Below, one piece after another: positions 25,199 to 34,812 of a DNA stretch of 64,000 nucleotides (position 1 is its first letter; every line of letters begins with the position of its first letter). The stretch covers positions 1,673,501 through 1,737,500 of the forward strand of contig NZ_WSUT01000005.1 in the NCBI RefSeq assembly GCF_009789535.1, written 5' to 3'. Below the pieces are notes generated by a model, which saw nothing but the letters and a program-made list of their open reading frames with translations, had not been told where the DNA came from and did not search any database. The translations under genes and the position numbers were made by a program. This stretch comes from Sphingomonas carotinifaciens. Its GTDB lineage: Bacteria > Pseudomonadota > Alphaproteobacteria > Sphingomonadales > Sphingomonadaceae.

Positions 25199-26325
25199 GC
25201 CGAAAGCAGGCCGCGCGTGCTGAGATTGCGCATCAGGTCGCCGATCCCGAAGGACCAGGCGGGTGCGGCCTTGGAGGTGGTGACGGTGTTGGTGAGCGTG
25301 CCGAGGCGCGGATTGCTGATCGTCACCACGTCGCCCGTCTTGTGGGTGAAGCCGCGGCCGGGTTCGTCACGGTCCTGGGTCGGTGCGAACAGCGTGCCGA
25401 GGAACAGGACGAAGCCGTCGGGATAATGATGCTCGCTCACCGCCTGCGCCAGCAGCTCCTGCGGATCGCGGCTGATCTCCGACATCGAGCTGGCGCCGTT
25501 CAGCACATAGCCGTCGGTGCCCTCGATCCTGAGCGACACCTGGCTCGACCGGACATCGTCCATGGTGAAGCCGTCGTCGAACAGGCGGATCAGGGGGCCG
25601 AGCGAGCAGGACGCGTTGTTGTCCTTCGCCTTGCCCAGCAGCAGCGCCGAGCGCCCCTCGAAATCGCGCAGGTTGACGTCGTTGCCGAGCGTGGCGCCGA
25701 CCGCGTGTGCGCGCGCATCGGCGACCAGCACCACCTCCGGCTCCGGATTGTTCCAGGTCGAATCGGAGCGCACGCCGATCTCCGCGCCGTCGCCGACGGT
25801 GGAGAGAACCGGGCTCTTGGTGAAGATCTCCGCATCCGGGCCGATCGCGACCTCCAGATATTGCGACCACATGCCGCCTTCGATCAGCGCCTGCTTCAGG
25901 CTGGCCGCCTCGGGCGAGCCGGGGACGACCGAGCGGATGCTGCCGCCCAGCGCCGCTTCCAGCCGCTCGCGCACTGCCGCCGCCGCGGCATAGTCGCCGC
26001 GGGCCTGTTCCTCGATCACGCGCTCCAGCGCGGACACCGCGAAGGTGACGCCAGCGGCCTTTACGCATTGCAGGTCGATCGGGCTGAGCAGGGTCAGCGC
26101 GTCCTGTTCGGCCAGGTCGCCCAGCGATTCGCCCTGCGCCGGGTCGATCGCGCCGGCGTCGATCAGCGTGGCGACCGTGGGGGCCACGCGGCTCATGTCG
26201 ATCAGTTCGCCGCGCTCGACCAACACGGGGCAGGGACCCTCGCCACGGTCGATACGGCCGAGAAAGCGCCCTTCGCGCCAGTCGGCCGGCAGCGATGCGA
26301 TCAACGCGTCAATTTGGTGCAACAC
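25195..26325 (-). CDS. xylX: 2-keto-3-deoxy-D-xylonate dehydratase (FAH-fold, XylX-like)
   Basis: Dehydrates 2-keto-3-deoxy-xylonate to alpha-ketoglutarate semialdehyde. The 376 residues belong to the fumarylacetoacetate-hydrolase fold and track the Caulobacter XylX (CC_0823) pattern as I recall it: LGRIDRGEGPCPVLV, VDLQ-type LQCVKAAGVTFAVS, LERVIEEQARGD, WSQYLEVAIGPDAEIFTK, WNNPEPEVVL and FEGRSALLLGKAKDNNAS. The start is GTG with a good GGAGGGG ahead. It is the first gene of the minus-strand xyl operon, divergent from the GH35 gene. An aromatic-degradation hydrolase is unlikely given this match and these neighbours. Confidence 0.93.
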   Translation of the reverse strand: MLHQIDALIASLPADWREGRFLGRIDRGEGPCPVLVERGELIDMSRVAPTVATLIDAGAIDPAQGESLGDLAEQDALTLLSPIDLQCVKAAGVTFAVSALERVIEEQARGDYAAAAAVRERLEAALGGSIRSVVPGSPEAASLKQALIEGGMWSQYLEVAIGPDAEIFTKSPVLSTVGDGAEIGVRSDSTWNNPEPEVVLVADARAHAVGATLGNDVNLRDFEGRSALLLGKAKDNNASCSLGPLIRLFDDGFTMDDVRSSQVSLRIEGTDGYVLNGASSMSEISRDPQELLAQAVSEHHYPDGFVLFLGTLFAPTQDRDEPGRGFTHKTGDVVTISNPRLGTLTNTVTTSKAAPAWSFGIGDLMRNLSTRGLLSA

Positions 26326-26410
26326 CTGTTCCCCTCCGTCTCTGTTAGCGGTATCGGTCGCATCCGAAGAGCCGTCAAGTGGGCGGAAAATCTATAGGAG
26401 GGACAAGGGG
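26326..26410. promoter_or_regulatory. Divergent control region between xylX and the GH35 gene
   Basis: This 85-base region must hold both promoters. It contains TGTTAGCGGTATCG (about 26343-26356), half of which matches the TGTTAGCGCTAACA palindromes bound by LacI-type sugar regulators. It also has AGGAGGG before the GH35 start. No regulator gene lies beside it; the site assignment is tentative. Confidence 0.4.
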
Positions 26411-28069
26411 ATGCCGGCAAACGGACGATGGATGACGGCGATCGCGGCCGCTTTGCTGGCGACGACCGGTGTGGCAGCGCAGACCGTGCCGGCACCGGGT
26501 GCGGCCCCGGGTGCGGCAACGCCGATCCCGAAGCTGGTGAGCAAGAATGGCCGCCACGCGCTGCTGGTCGACGGCGCGCCGTTCCTGATGCTGGGCGCAC
26601 AGGCGCATAATTCCAGCAACTATGCCGCGTCGCTGCCCAAGATCTGGCCGATGCTGGACCGCATCCACGCCAATACGCTGGAGATACCGATCGCGTGGCA
26701 ACAGGTGGAGGCGCAGGAGGGCCGGTTCGACTTTTCCTATCTCCAGACGCTGCTCGATCAGGCGCGCACGCATGACAAGCGCGTCGTGCTGTTGTGGTTC
26801 GGGACGTGGAAGAACACCTCGCCCAGCTATGCCCCCGACTGGGTGAAGCTGGACAATCGTCGCTTCCCGCGCGCCAAGACGAAGACCGGCGAGGATCATT
26901 ACGTCCATTCGCCGCACGGGCGCGCGACGCTGGAGGCGGACAAGCGCGCCTTCGTCAAGGTGATCGAATATCTGCGCGATCACGATCCGCAGAACACCGT
27001 CATCATGGTGCAGCCGCAGAACGAGGTGGGCAGTTACCGCAACCCGCGCGATTACGGCGCGGAGGCCAATCGTCTGTTCGCGCAAGATATCCCCGCGGCG
27101 CTGGCCAGGAAGACGGGCAAGCGCGGCACCTGGACGCAGGCGTTCGGGGATCAGGCGGACCGCGCGTTCAACACCTGGTACACCGCGTCCTTCGTCAACG
27201 CGATCGCGGCCGCCGGCAAGGCGGTGAAGCCGCTGCCCATGTACGTCAACGCCTCGCTGGCGGGCCCGTCCAACGTGCCCGACCCGATGGGGGTGGCAAG
27301 CGGCGGGCCGCAGCAGGACGTGCTGGACATCTGGAAGGCGGCGGCACCCGCGATCGATTTCGCCGCGCCCGACATCTACGACCGCTCCAGCACCAACGTG
27401 ATCCAGTATCTGGATAAATATGCCCGGCCCGACAATGCGCTGATGGTGCCGGAAATCGGCAACTCGCGCGATTTCGGGCGGTATTTCTACGCGACGATCG
27501 GTCGCGGCGGGATCGGTTTTGCGCCCTTCGGCATCGATGACACGGGCGCGTCCAACTATCCGCTGGGTGCCAAGCAACTGGACGATGTGACGCTGGACGC
27601 GTTCGCGCTGCCCTATGAAATGCTCGGCTCGATCGCGCGCGACTGGGCCCGGATCGCGGCCAGCCGCCCGACCTGGGGCACCGCCAAGCCGGATGACGGC
27701 GCCGCGCAGAAGACGGTGATGGGCCAGTGGGCGATCACGGTGAACTGGGGGCTTTGGCAGTTCGGCCAGGCGGACTGGACCTGGCTGAAGGCCGATCCGA
27801 CCCCCTGGGGCAAGGAGCCGGTCGGCGGGGTCGCGGTCGCGCAACTGTCCGACAACGAATTCCTGGTCGTGGGCGACCATGCCCGGATCAGCTTCGGCTC
27901 CGCGCCCGGTGCGCCGCCGAACGGCATGACCCTGCGCGTCGAGGAAGGCACGTTCCAGGACGGCAAATGGGTGATGCACCGCATCTGGAACGGCGACCAG
28001 ACCGATTACGGCATCAATCTGGTCGATCGGCCGCAGGTGCTGAAGGTGACCATGGGGCGGTATCGCTAA
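26411..28069 (+). CDS. GH35-type beta-galactosidase with DUF5597-like C-terminal domain
   Basis: A secreted glycosidase of 552 residues with a signal peptide ending TTGVAAQ. The TIM-barrel begins with LLVDGAPFLMLGAQAHNSS and NTLEIPIAWQQVEAQEGRFDF, as in GH35/GH42 enzymes. The acid/base Glu lies in VQPQNEVGSYR and the likely nucleophile Glu in LMVPEIGN. The C-terminal part (about 390-552) reads like the DUF5597 domain found on such enzymes. The substrate is probably galactosyl side chains of xyloglucan or arabinogalactan, given the neighbours. The GH31 gene follows after 28 bases on the same strand. Confidence 0.85.
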   Translation: MPANGRWMTAIAAALLATTGVAAQTVPAPGAAPGAATPIPKLVSKNGRHALLVDGAPFLMLGAQAHNSSNYAASLPKIWPMLDRIHANTLEIPIAWQQVEAQEGRFDFSYLQTLLDQARTHDKRVVLLWFGTWKNTSPSYAPDWVKLDNRRFPRAKTKTGEDHYVHSPHGRATLEADKRAFVKVIEYLRDHDPQNTVIMVQPQNEVGSYRNPRDYGAEANRLFAQDIPAALARKTGKRGTWTQAFGDQADRAFNTWYTASFVNAIAAAGKAVKPLPMYVNASLAGPSNVPDPMGVASGGPQQDVLDIWKAAAPAIDFAAPDIYDRSSTNVIQYLDKYARPDNALMVPEIGNSRDFGRYFYATIGRGGIGFAPFGIDDTGASNYPLGAKQLDDVTLDAFALPYEMLGSIARDWARIAASRPTWGTAKPDDGAAQKTVMGQWAITVNWGLWQFGQADWTWLKADPTPWGKEPVGGVAVAQLSDNEFLVVGDHARISFGSAPGAPPNGMTLRVEEGTFQDGKWVMHRIWNGDQTDYGINLVDRPQVLKVTMGRYR

Positions 28070-28097
28070 GGCACCGGGACAACAGGGGAGTAGAACG

Positions 28098-30989
28098 ATG
28101 AAGGGCATGATGATTGCGGCGCTGCTTGCCGGTAGCGCTATCACGTCTGCGCATGCGCAGACCGGGGCGGGGCGGTACGAGAAGGTCGATGGCGGGATCG
28201 CGGTGACGCCGGCCGGCGGCCCGTCCGCACGGGTGACGCTGACCGTGCACGGCGACGGCATCATCCATGTGATCGCCGCGCCGCGCACCTCGCTGGGCGG
28301 AGTGCAGGCCGAAAGCCTGATGGTGCCGCAGGCGCCGGCGGCGGGTGCGTTCACCGTCCGCGAGGCGGGCGGGCATGTCATCCTCGCGGCGGCACGCACC
28401 ACCGCGGATGTCGATCTGGCGACCGGCCGCGTCCGCTTCACCGACGCGCAAGGGCGCGAAACGCTGGCCGAGGCGGACGCGGCGTCCTTTGCCACCAATC
28501 TGGTCGACGGGCGGCAATATGTCACCGCGTCGCAGCAGTTCAATCGCGGCACCGACGAGGGCTTTTACGGCCTGGGGCAGCACCAGAACGCACAGATGGA
28601 TTATAATGGGGAGGACGTCGAACTCGCCCAGCACAACATGGACATCGCGGTGCCCTTCGTCGTGTCGACGAAGAATTACGGTCTGTTGTGGGACAATGAC
28701 GGCATCACCCGCTTCGGCAATCCGGCGCCCTACACGCTGGTCGGACAGGGCGGGGGCGGCACCCTGCGCGTCACCAGCGGCGGCAAGCCGGGCTTCACCG
28801 CGCGCTATTATCTGGGCGGCAAGCTGGCGGTGACGCAGCAGGAAGCGACGATCAACTACCAGTATATCCGCGACCAGGCGAAATGGCCCGCCGCGGCCAA
28901 GGCGCAGACGACCGCGGCGACCGGCGGGCAGAACACCGCGGGCAATGCGGTGCAGACGCAAAAGGTGGTGTGGACCGGCCGGGTGACGCCCGACAAGGAC
29001 GGCGTCCACAAGTTCCAGCTGTACGGCTCCAGCTATTTCAGGGTCTTCGCCGACGGGCGCGAGGTGCTCAACCGCTGGCGGCAGAACTGGAATCCCTGGT
29101 ATCACAATTTCGACCTGCCGATGACCAAGGGCAAGGCGGTCGACCTGCGCGTCGAGTGGGAGCCCAATGCCGGCTATATCGCGCTCCTCCACAACGACCC
29201 GCTGCCCGAGGCGGATCGCCATTCGCTGTGGATGACCAGCGAGGTCGCGCGCGCGGTGAACTACTGGTACGTGCCCGGCCGCGACATGGACGACGTGATC
29301 GCCGGCTATCGGCAATTGACCGGCAAGGCCGGGATGATGCCGAAATGGGCCTATGGCTTCTGGCAGTCGCGCCAGCGCTACAACACGCAAGACGAAGTGG
29401 TCGGCGTGGTCGAGCGCTACCGGGCGCTGAACATCCCGATCGACAATGTCGTGCAGGACTGGTTCTACTGGCCCGAGGACGCCTGGGGCAGCCATGATTT
29501 CGAGAAATCGCGCTTCCCCGATCCCAAGGGGATGGTGGACCGGCTGCACGACCTGCATGCCCGCTTCATGATCTCGGTCTGGCCAAAATTTTACCCGACC
29601 ACCGAGAACTACAAGGAACTGGCCGCCAAGGGGCTGACCTATCAGGGCAACCTGAAGATGGGCAATCGCGACTGGGTGGGCAAGGGCTATGCCAACACCG
29701 ATTACGATCCCTATTCGGCGCAAGCCCGCCAGATCTTCTGGCGGCAGGTGCGCGACAAGCTGGGGACGATCGGCACCGACGCCTGGTGGCTGGATGCCAG
29801 CGAGCCTGACATCCATTCCAACCTGTCGATCGAGGAGCGGCTGGCGGTGATGGGGCCGACGGCACGCGGGCCGGCGGCGGAATATTTCAACAGCTTCCCG
29901 CTGGTCCACGCGACGGGCGTCTATGACGGCTGGCGCAAGTTCAAGCCGGACGTGCGCCCCTTCATCCTGACCCGCTCCGGTTTCGGCGGATTGCAGCGGA
30001 CGGGCTCGGCGGTGTGGTCGGGCGACGTGGCCAGCCGCTGGTACGATCTGCGCGCGCAGATCTCGGCCGGCGTCAACGTCTCGCTGTCGGGCATCCCCAA
30101 CTGGACGCACGATATCGGCGGTTTCGCGCTGGAGGATCGCTTCTCCACCAAGACGCCGACCGCCGCCGATCTGGACGAATGGCGCGAGCTGAACCTGCGC
30201 TGGTTCCAGTTCGGTGCGTTCACCCCGCTGTTCCGCAGCCATGGCGAGGCGCCGTACCGCGAGATCTACGAGATCGCGCCCGAGGGTTCGCCGATGCGCG
30301 CGTCGATGGTCTGGTACGACCAGCTTCGCTACCGCCTGATGCCCTATATCTACACCGTCGCCGCCGACACCTTCAACAAGGACGGCAGCATCATGCGCGG
30401 GCTGGTGATGGACTGGCCGGAGGATCGCACCGCACGCCAGGTGGACGACCAGTATCTGTTCGGCGACGCGTTCCTGGTCGCACCCGTCACCGAGCACAAG
30501 GCGCGGACCCGCTCCGTCTATCTGCCGGGGAATGGGCTGTGGTACGATTTCGCCACGGCACAGGCCTATCGCGGCGGCGGCCGGGTGAGCGTGGCCGCCC
30601 CCTATGAGCGGATGCCGCTGTTCGTGCGGGCCGGCGCGATCGTGCCGATGGGGCCGGTGACGCAATATATCGACCAGCAGCCGGGCGCACCGCTGACCAT
30701 CACCGTCTATACCGGCGCGGACGGCCGCTTCTCGCTCTATGAGGACGACGGCACCAGCGAACAATATCGCACCGGCGCCTGGGCGCGCATGCCGATCCGC
30801 TATGACGAGGCGACCGGCAGCGTCACGCTGGGCGCGCGCGAGGGCAAGGGGTGGAAGGGCATGCCCGCCACCCGCACGATCCGGGTGAAGTGGGTCTCGC
30901 CCGGCCGCCCGGTCACCGACGACAACGGCTTCGATGCCGAGGTGACCTATAGCGGTGCCGAGATGGTGGTGCCGCGCAGCCGCGGATGA
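28098..30989 (+). CDS. GH31 alpha-xylosidase with PA14 insert
   Basis: A secreted 963-residue enzyme with a signal peptide MKGMMIAALLAGSAITSAHAQ. An N-terminal beta-sandwich (about 22-240) precedes a PA14 domain inserted at about 245-375 (VWTGRVTPDKDGVHKFQLYG, SSYFRVFADGREV). The (beta/alpha)8 domain follows with nucleophile Asp in WWLDASEPD and acid/base Asp in WSGDVAS. The Cellvibrio xyloglucan alpha-xylosidase has the same PA14 insertion, and FWQSRQRY is the xylosidase-type sequence. It would trim xylose from xyloglucan oligosaccharides in the periplasm. A low-complexity linker rich in Ala, Thr, Gln and Asn precedes the PA14 domain. Confidence 0.9.
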   Translation: MKGMMIAALLAGSAITSAHAQTGAGRYEKVDGGIAVTPAGGPSARVTLTVHGDGIIHVIAAPRTSLGGVQAESLMVPQAPAAGAFTVREAGGHVILAAARTTADVDLATGRVRFTDAQGRETLAEADAASFATNLVDGRQYVTASQQFNRGTDEGFYGLGQHQNAQMDYNGEDVELAQHNMDIAVPFVVSTKNYGLLWDNDGITRFGNPAPYTLVGQGGGGTLRVTSGGKPGFTARYYLGGKLAVTQQEATINYQYIRDQAKWPAAAKAQTTAATGGQNTAGNAVQTQKVVWTGRVTPDKDGVHKFQLYGSSYFRVFADGREVLNRWRQNWNPWYHNFDLPMTKGKAVDLRVEWEPNAGYIALLHNDPLPEADRHSLWMTSEVARAVNYWYVPGRDMDDVIAGYRQLTGKAGMMPKWAYGFWQSRQRYNTQDEVVGVVERYRALNIPIDNVVQDWFYWPEDAWGSHDFEKSRFPDPKGMVDRLHDLHARFMISVWPKFYPTTENYKELAAKGLTYQGNLKMGNRDWVGKGYANTDYDPYSAQARQIFWRQVRDKLGTIGTDAWWLDASEPDIHSNLSIEERLAVMGPTARGPAAEYFNSFPLVHATGVYDGWRKFKPDVRPFILTRSGFGGLQRTGSAVWSGDVASRWYDLRAQISAGVNVSLSGIPNWTHDIGGFALEDRFSTKTPTAADLDEWRELNLRWFQFGAFTPLFRSHGEAPYREIYEIAPEGSPMRASMVWYDQLRYRLMPYIYTVAADTFNKDGSIMRGLVMDWPEDRTARQVDDQYLFGDAFLVAPVTEHKARTRSVYLPGNGLWYDFATAQAYRGGGRVSVAAPYERMPLFVRAGAIVPMGPVTQYIDQQPGAPLTITVYTGADGRFSLYEDDGTSEQYRTGAWARMPIRYDEATGSVTLGAREGKGWKGMPATRTIRVKWVSPGRPVTDDNGFDAEVTYSGAEMVVPRSRG

Positions 30990-30995
30990 GCCGAA

Positions 30996-31029
30996 CCCCG
31001 GCCCCTTCGATCAGGAAAGGGGCCGGGGG
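30996..31029. terminator. Hairpin terminator between GH31 and the PilZ gene
   Basis: CCCCGGCCCCTT (30996-31007) and AAGGGGCCGGGG (about 31017-31028) form a 12-bp stem just after the GH31 stop and ending at the stop codon of the convergent PilZ gene. There is no long T-run on the plus strand. Confidence 0.65.
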
Positions 31030-31653
31030 TTACTGAACGCTGCCACCGAGAGCGGTATTGATCGCCGCAAACGGACTGGCCAGCGCATTGTGCACCTCCA
31101 GCGCGATGACGACCGCGGTGGCGGTGCCGGCAATGGCGAACACGGCATATTGAAAGGCCGACGACCGGTGCCGCGAGGTTTCCACCCGCCGGGCGACGTG
31201 GCCTTCCGCCACCAGCCGCGCGCGGGTGCGGCGTTCCTGGTCGCTTTGCGTACGGCTTCCTGGCCGGGTGGCGAGGCGCGCCTCACGCGTCAGGGCCTCG
31301 GCACTGACCCGGTTCTGCGTACGCACGCCGAAAAAGCGGTCCTTGCGCCACATGACACGCCCGATGATGACCAGCGTGCCGCGGCGCACCTCGATATAAT
31401 CGCCCGTGTCGGGCGCATGGTCCGCCGCGATCAGCAGGCCGCGCGACGATACGTTATGGATGCAGGCATCCCCCCAGGTCCCGCTCAGGTTCAGGCGGCA
31501 GGGCACGAACACCTTCGTGCGTGGCTCGCGCGGGCGCAGGGCGCTCAGCACGAAGGGGGTGGGGCGACGCGAGACATGCAACCGATATCGGTGCAACTTG
31601 CAAAGATATGGTTTCTTGTCTTGCCGAAATAACCGTGGGCAACCGGGTTTCAT
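31030..31653 (-). CDS. PilZ-domain protein with a C-terminal membrane helix
   Basis: A putative cyclic-di-GMP effector of up to 207 residues. The PilZ-like barrel (about residues 45-125) has RTKVFVPCRL at the N-terminal edge and HNVSSRGLLIAADH, which resembles the (D/N)xSxxG motif. The usual RxxxR arginine motif is weak. A basic, Arg-rich linker and one hydrophobic helix near the C-terminus (AVFAIAGTATAVVIALEV) follow. The ATG at 31653 is used; TTG or GTG codons closer to the domain are equally plausible. It is unrelated to the sugar genes on either side. It lies on the xylD strand but ends at a hairpin. Confidence 0.65.
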   Translation of the reverse strand: MKPGCPRLFRQDKKPYLCKLHRYRLHVSRRPTPFVLSALRPREPRTKVFVPCRLNLSGTWGDACIHNVSSRGLLIAADHAPDTGDYIEVRRGTLVIIGRVMWRKDRFFGVRTQNRVSAEALTREARLATRPGSRTQSDQERRTRARLVAEGHVARRVETSRHRSSAFQYAVFAIAGTATAVVIALEVHNALASPFAAINTALGGSVQ

Positions 31654-31719
31654 CAATCAAAAGGGCGGCGGTCGACAGGATCGCAGTACTGCCGGCAACC
31701 GCCCTTCGTCAGCGCGACC

Positions 31720-33519
31720 TTAGTGGTTGTCGCGCGGCAGTCCCTGCGTCTGTGCGATGCGCTGGTACTTTTCCGCGCCCTCCAGGATCGCACCGGTATT
31801 CATCTGGCCGACCACCGCACGCTGCATCTCCTGCCACGGGGTCTGCGAGGCGGGATATTGGTACCCGCCGGCAGCGACCAGCGCGTCGCGGCGCTGGGTC
31901 AGTTCCTCGTCGGAGAGCAGCACGTCGGCGGTGCCCTTGTTCAGGTCGATGCGCACGCGGTCGCCGGTGCGCAGCAGCGCCAGCCCACCCATGGCCGCGG
32001 CCTCCGGGCTGGCGTTCAGGATCGAGGGCGATCCCGACGTGCCCGACTGACGACCGTCGCCGATGCAGGGCAGGGCGTGCACGCCCTCGGTGATCAGATA
32101 GGCGGGCGGGCGCATGTTGACGACTTCCGCGGCGCCCGGATAGCCGATCGGGCCGGCGCCGCGCATGAACATCAGCGTCTCGGGCGTGATGCCGAGCGAG
32201 GGGTCGTCTATGCGGTGGTGATAATCCTCCGGCCCGTCGAACACGACCGCCGGCCCCTCGAACGCATCCGGGTCGTTCGGGTTGGACAGGTACCGTTCGC
32301 GGAACTCGGTGCCGATCACGCTGGTCTTCATGATCGCGGCATCGAACAGGTTGCCCGACAGCACGATGAAGCCGGCTTCTTCCTTCAGTGGCTGGTCATA
32401 GGGACGGATGACCTTTTCGTCCTCGATTTCCACGCCGCGGCAATTGTCGCCCATGGTGCGGCCGTTGACGGTCAGCGCATCCTCATGGATCAGCCCCTGG
32501 CCCATCAGCTGGTTGACCACCGCGGGCACGCCGCCGGCGCGGTAATAATCCTCGCCCAGATATTCGCCGGCCGGCTGAAGGTTGACGAGCAGCGGCACCT
32601 TGTGCCCCTCCGTCTCCCAGTCCTTGAGCGGCAGGTCGACGCCGATGTGACGGGCGAGTGCCGCCAGGTGGATCGGCGCGTTGGTCGATCCGCCGATCGC
32701 GGAATTGACCCGGATCGCGTTGTGGAAAGCTTGGCGGGTCAGGATGTCGGACGGCTTCAGGTCCTCGGCCACCATCTCCACGATGCGCTTGCCGGTGATG
32801 TACGACACTTCCTGACGGTCGCGATAGGGCGCGGGGATCGCGGCCGAACCGGGCAGCGACATGCCCAGCGCTTCCGCCAGCGAGTTCATCGTGGTCGCGG
32901 TGCCCATCGTGTTGCAATAGCCGGTCGACGGCGCGGACGAGGCGACGAGGCGGATGAACTCCTTGTCGTCGATCTCACCGGCGGCGAGCATCTGGCGCGC
33001 CTTCCACACGATGGTGCCCGAACCGGTACGCTCGCCCTTGTGCCAGCCGTTCAGCATCGGGCCGACCGACAGCGCGATCGCCGGAATGTTGACGGTGGCG
33101 GCGGCCATCAGCGCGGCCGGCGTCGTCTTGTCGCAACCGATGGTCAGCACCACGCCGTCCAGCGGATAGCCGTACAGCACCTCGACCAGGCCCAGATAGG
33201 CCAGGTTGCGGTCGAGCCCGGCGGTCGGGCGCTTGCCGGTTTCCTGGATCGGATGGACCGGGAATTCCAGCACGATGCCGCCCGCTTCGCGAATGCCCTC
33301 GCGCACGCGCTCGGCCAGCACCAGATGGTGGCGGTTGCAGGGGCTGAGGTCGGAGCCGGTCTGGGCGATGCCGATGATCGGCTTGCCCGACTGCAACTCC
33401 TCCAGGCTCAACCCGAAGTTCAGGTACCGCTCCAGATAGAGCGCGGTCATGTCGATATTGGCGGGATTGTCGAACCAGGCGCGGCTGCGCAGCTTGGGTG
33501 TGGTGGACGGTTCGGTCAT
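31720..33519 (-). CDS. xylD: D-xylonate dehydratase (IlvD/Edd family, XylD-like)
   Basis: Fe-S dehydratase converting D-xylonate to 2-keto-3-deoxy-xylonate in the Weimberg pathway. It may also accept L-arabinonate. At 599 residues it matches Caulobacter XylD in length and wording: [40 protein letters not shown] (cluster Cys), [13 protein letters not shown] (second Cys), [15 protein letters not shown] (third Cys), [20 protein letters not shown], and the PRDNH end. The gene lies 12 bases after the mutarotase on the same strand, forming a galM-xylD operon separate from xylXBC. Confidence 0.93.
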   Translation of the reverse strand: MTEPSTTPKLRSRAWFDNPANIDMTALYLERYLNFGLSLEELQSGKPIIGIAQTGSDLSPCNRHHLVLAERVREGIREAGGIVLEFPVHPIQETGKRPTAGLDRNLAYLGLVEVLYGYPLDGVVLTIGCDKTTPAALMAAATVNIPAIALSVGPMLNGWHKGERTGSGTIVWKARQMLAAGEIDDKEFIRLVASSAPSTGYCNTMGTATTMNSLAEALGMSLPGSAAIPAPYRDRQEVSYITGKRIVEMVAEDLKPSDILTRQAFHNAIRVNSAIGGSTNAPIHLAALARHIGVDLPLKDWETEGHKVPLLVNLQPAGEYLGEDYYRAGGVPAVVNQLMGQGLIHEDALTVNGRTMGDNCRGVEIEDEKVIRPYDQPLKEEAGFIVLSGNLFDAAIMKTSVIGTEFRERYLSNPNDPDAFEGPAVVFDGPEDYHHRIDDPSLGITPETLMFMRGAGPIGYPGAAEVVNMRPPAYLITEGVHALPCIGDGRQSGTSGSPSILNASPEAAAMGGLALLRTGDRVRIDLNKGTADVLLSDEELTQRRDALVAAGGYQYPASQTPWQEMQRAVVGQMNTGAILEGAEKYQRIAQTQGLPRDNH

Positions 33520-33531
33520 GATGGTTCCGGA

Positions 33532-34680
33532 TCAGCGAGCGGTGGAGAAGCGATAGATCATCGTGTGGCGATAGGGCTTGCCCGGATCAACACGCGGTGA
33601 AACGAAGTCGGGCTTGTTCGGTGCATCCGGAAATTTCTGCGGTTCCAGTGCGATGCCGTCGCCCATGCGGTACAGGTGGCCCGACTTGCCGACATAGGTG
33701 CCGTCAAGGAAGTTGCCGGTATAGAATTGCACGCCGGGCTCGGTCGTCAAGACCTCCAGCACGCGGCCCGAGGCGGGGTCCTCCAGCCGTGCGGCAAGCT
33801 GCGGCGTGGCGGTCAGCCCCTTGTCGAGCGCGAAATTATGGTCGTAGCCCTGGCCGTAGCGGATCTGCTGGTCGCGGCCGTCGCGAATGCCGTCGGCCAC
33901 CACGCGCGGGCGGCGGAAGTCGAACACGCTGCCCTCCACCGGCTTGCGCTCGCCGGTCGGGATCAGCCTGGCGTCGACCGGCGTATAGGCGGCGGCGGGG
34001 ATGGTCAGCTTGTGGAAGGTCGCGCCCATCGGCGAACCCTCGCCGTTCAGGTTGAAGATCGCGTGGTTCGTCATGTTGACGATCGTCGGCTTGTCGGTCT
34101 TCGCCTCGAACGCGATGGTGAGCGCGCCCTGCTCGTCCAGCGAATAGGTGACGGTGGTGTCCAGCTTGCCCGGATAGCCCGATTCGCCGTCCGGGCTGGT
34201 GTGCGCCAGCACGACGCTGGCAGTGGGGCCGTTCTTGGTCGAGACGATGCGCCAGTTCTGCTTGTCGAAGCCCTTGCCGCCGCCGTGCAGCGAATTGGTC
34301 TTGTCGTTCAGCGGCAATTGGTATGCCTTGCCGTCCAGCGTGAACTTGCCGCCGGCGATGCGGTTGGCATAGCGGCCGACGGTGACGCCGAAGAAATTGG
34401 GATGCTGTTCGTAGGCCGCGACATCGTCATAGCCCAGCAGCACGTCGGCCGTCTTGCCCGCGCGGTCGGGTTGCATCACCGATTGCAGTGTCGCACCGTA
34501 CGTCAGGATGCGTGCGGACAGCCCCTGTGCGTTGGTCAGCGTGATCGCCTCGACGGTGCTGCCGTCCTGCAACGTGCCCGCCGGCGTGCGCTTTGCCTCC
34601 GCGCCGTAGGCTGCCGTCCCTGAAAGACCCAAAATCGATACCGCTACCAACGTCATACCCTTGACTGATGCCGTCCGCAT
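33532..34680 (-). CDS. galM: Aldose 1-epimerase (mutarotase), exported
   Basis: Interconverts alpha and beta anomers of free aldoses. The 382-residue protein has a signal peptide (residues 1-26, ending TAAYGA), so it works in the periplasm where released sugars appear. GalM motifs are YGATLQS, VTVGRYANRI with the catalytic region, NSLHGGGKGFDKQNW (His), NMTNHAIFNLNG (His), GYDHNFAL and the nucleophilic Glu in LTTEPGVQFYTGN. It is first in the galM-xylD operon and divergent from the FucP-type transporter, fitting supply of the right anomer to the dehydrogenase. Confidence 0.93.
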   Translation of the reverse strand: MRTASVKGMTLVAVSILGLSGTAAYGAEAKRTPAGTLQDGSTVEAITLTNAQGLSARILTYGATLQSVMQPDRAGKTADVLLGYDDVAAYEQHPNFFGVTVGRYANRIAGGKFTLDGKAYQLPLNDKTNSLHGGGKGFDKQNWRIVSTKNGPTASVVLAHTSPDGESGYPGKLDTTVTYSLDEQGALTIAFEAKTDKPTIVNMTNHAIFNLNGEGSPMGATFHKLTIPAAAYTPVDARLIPTGERKPVEGSVFDFRRPRVVADGIRDGRDQQIRYGQGYDHNFALDKGLTATPQLAARLEDPASGRVLEVLTTEPGVQFYTGNFLDGTYVGKSGHLYRMGDGIALEPQKFPDAPNKPDFVSPRVDPGKPYRHTMIYRFSTAR

Positions 34681-34812
34681 TCCTCATCCCTTCGCCTGCT
34701 TGACGCCATTGACGCGTCTTGGTGAGCAATATAGTCGGACAATACAGAGAAGGGCAAGCCGTTGCGTCGCGGATGGGCGGCAATTCGGGGTGCCGATCAG
34801 GAGAAGGGTGGG
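34681..34812. promoter_or_regulatory. Divergent control region between galM and the FucP-type transporter
   Basis: These 132 bases separate two divergent starts. An AT-rich patch, AATATAGTCGGACAATAC (about 34727-34744), stands out from the GC-rich surroundings and could be an operator or -10 region. No clear palindrome or matched promoter boxes were found. Confidence 0.35.

Noticed and set aside
25195-26325. Fumarylacetoacetate hydrolase of aromatic breakdown
   Set aside because: The sequence follows XylX closely and the neighbours are xylose genes; no aromatic-pathway genes are present.
28014-30764. 916-codon open frame on the minus strand
   Set aside because: It lies wholly opposite the GH31 alpha-xylosidase, has Arg/His-rich low-complexity sequence and no domain; it is a shadow of high-GC codon use.
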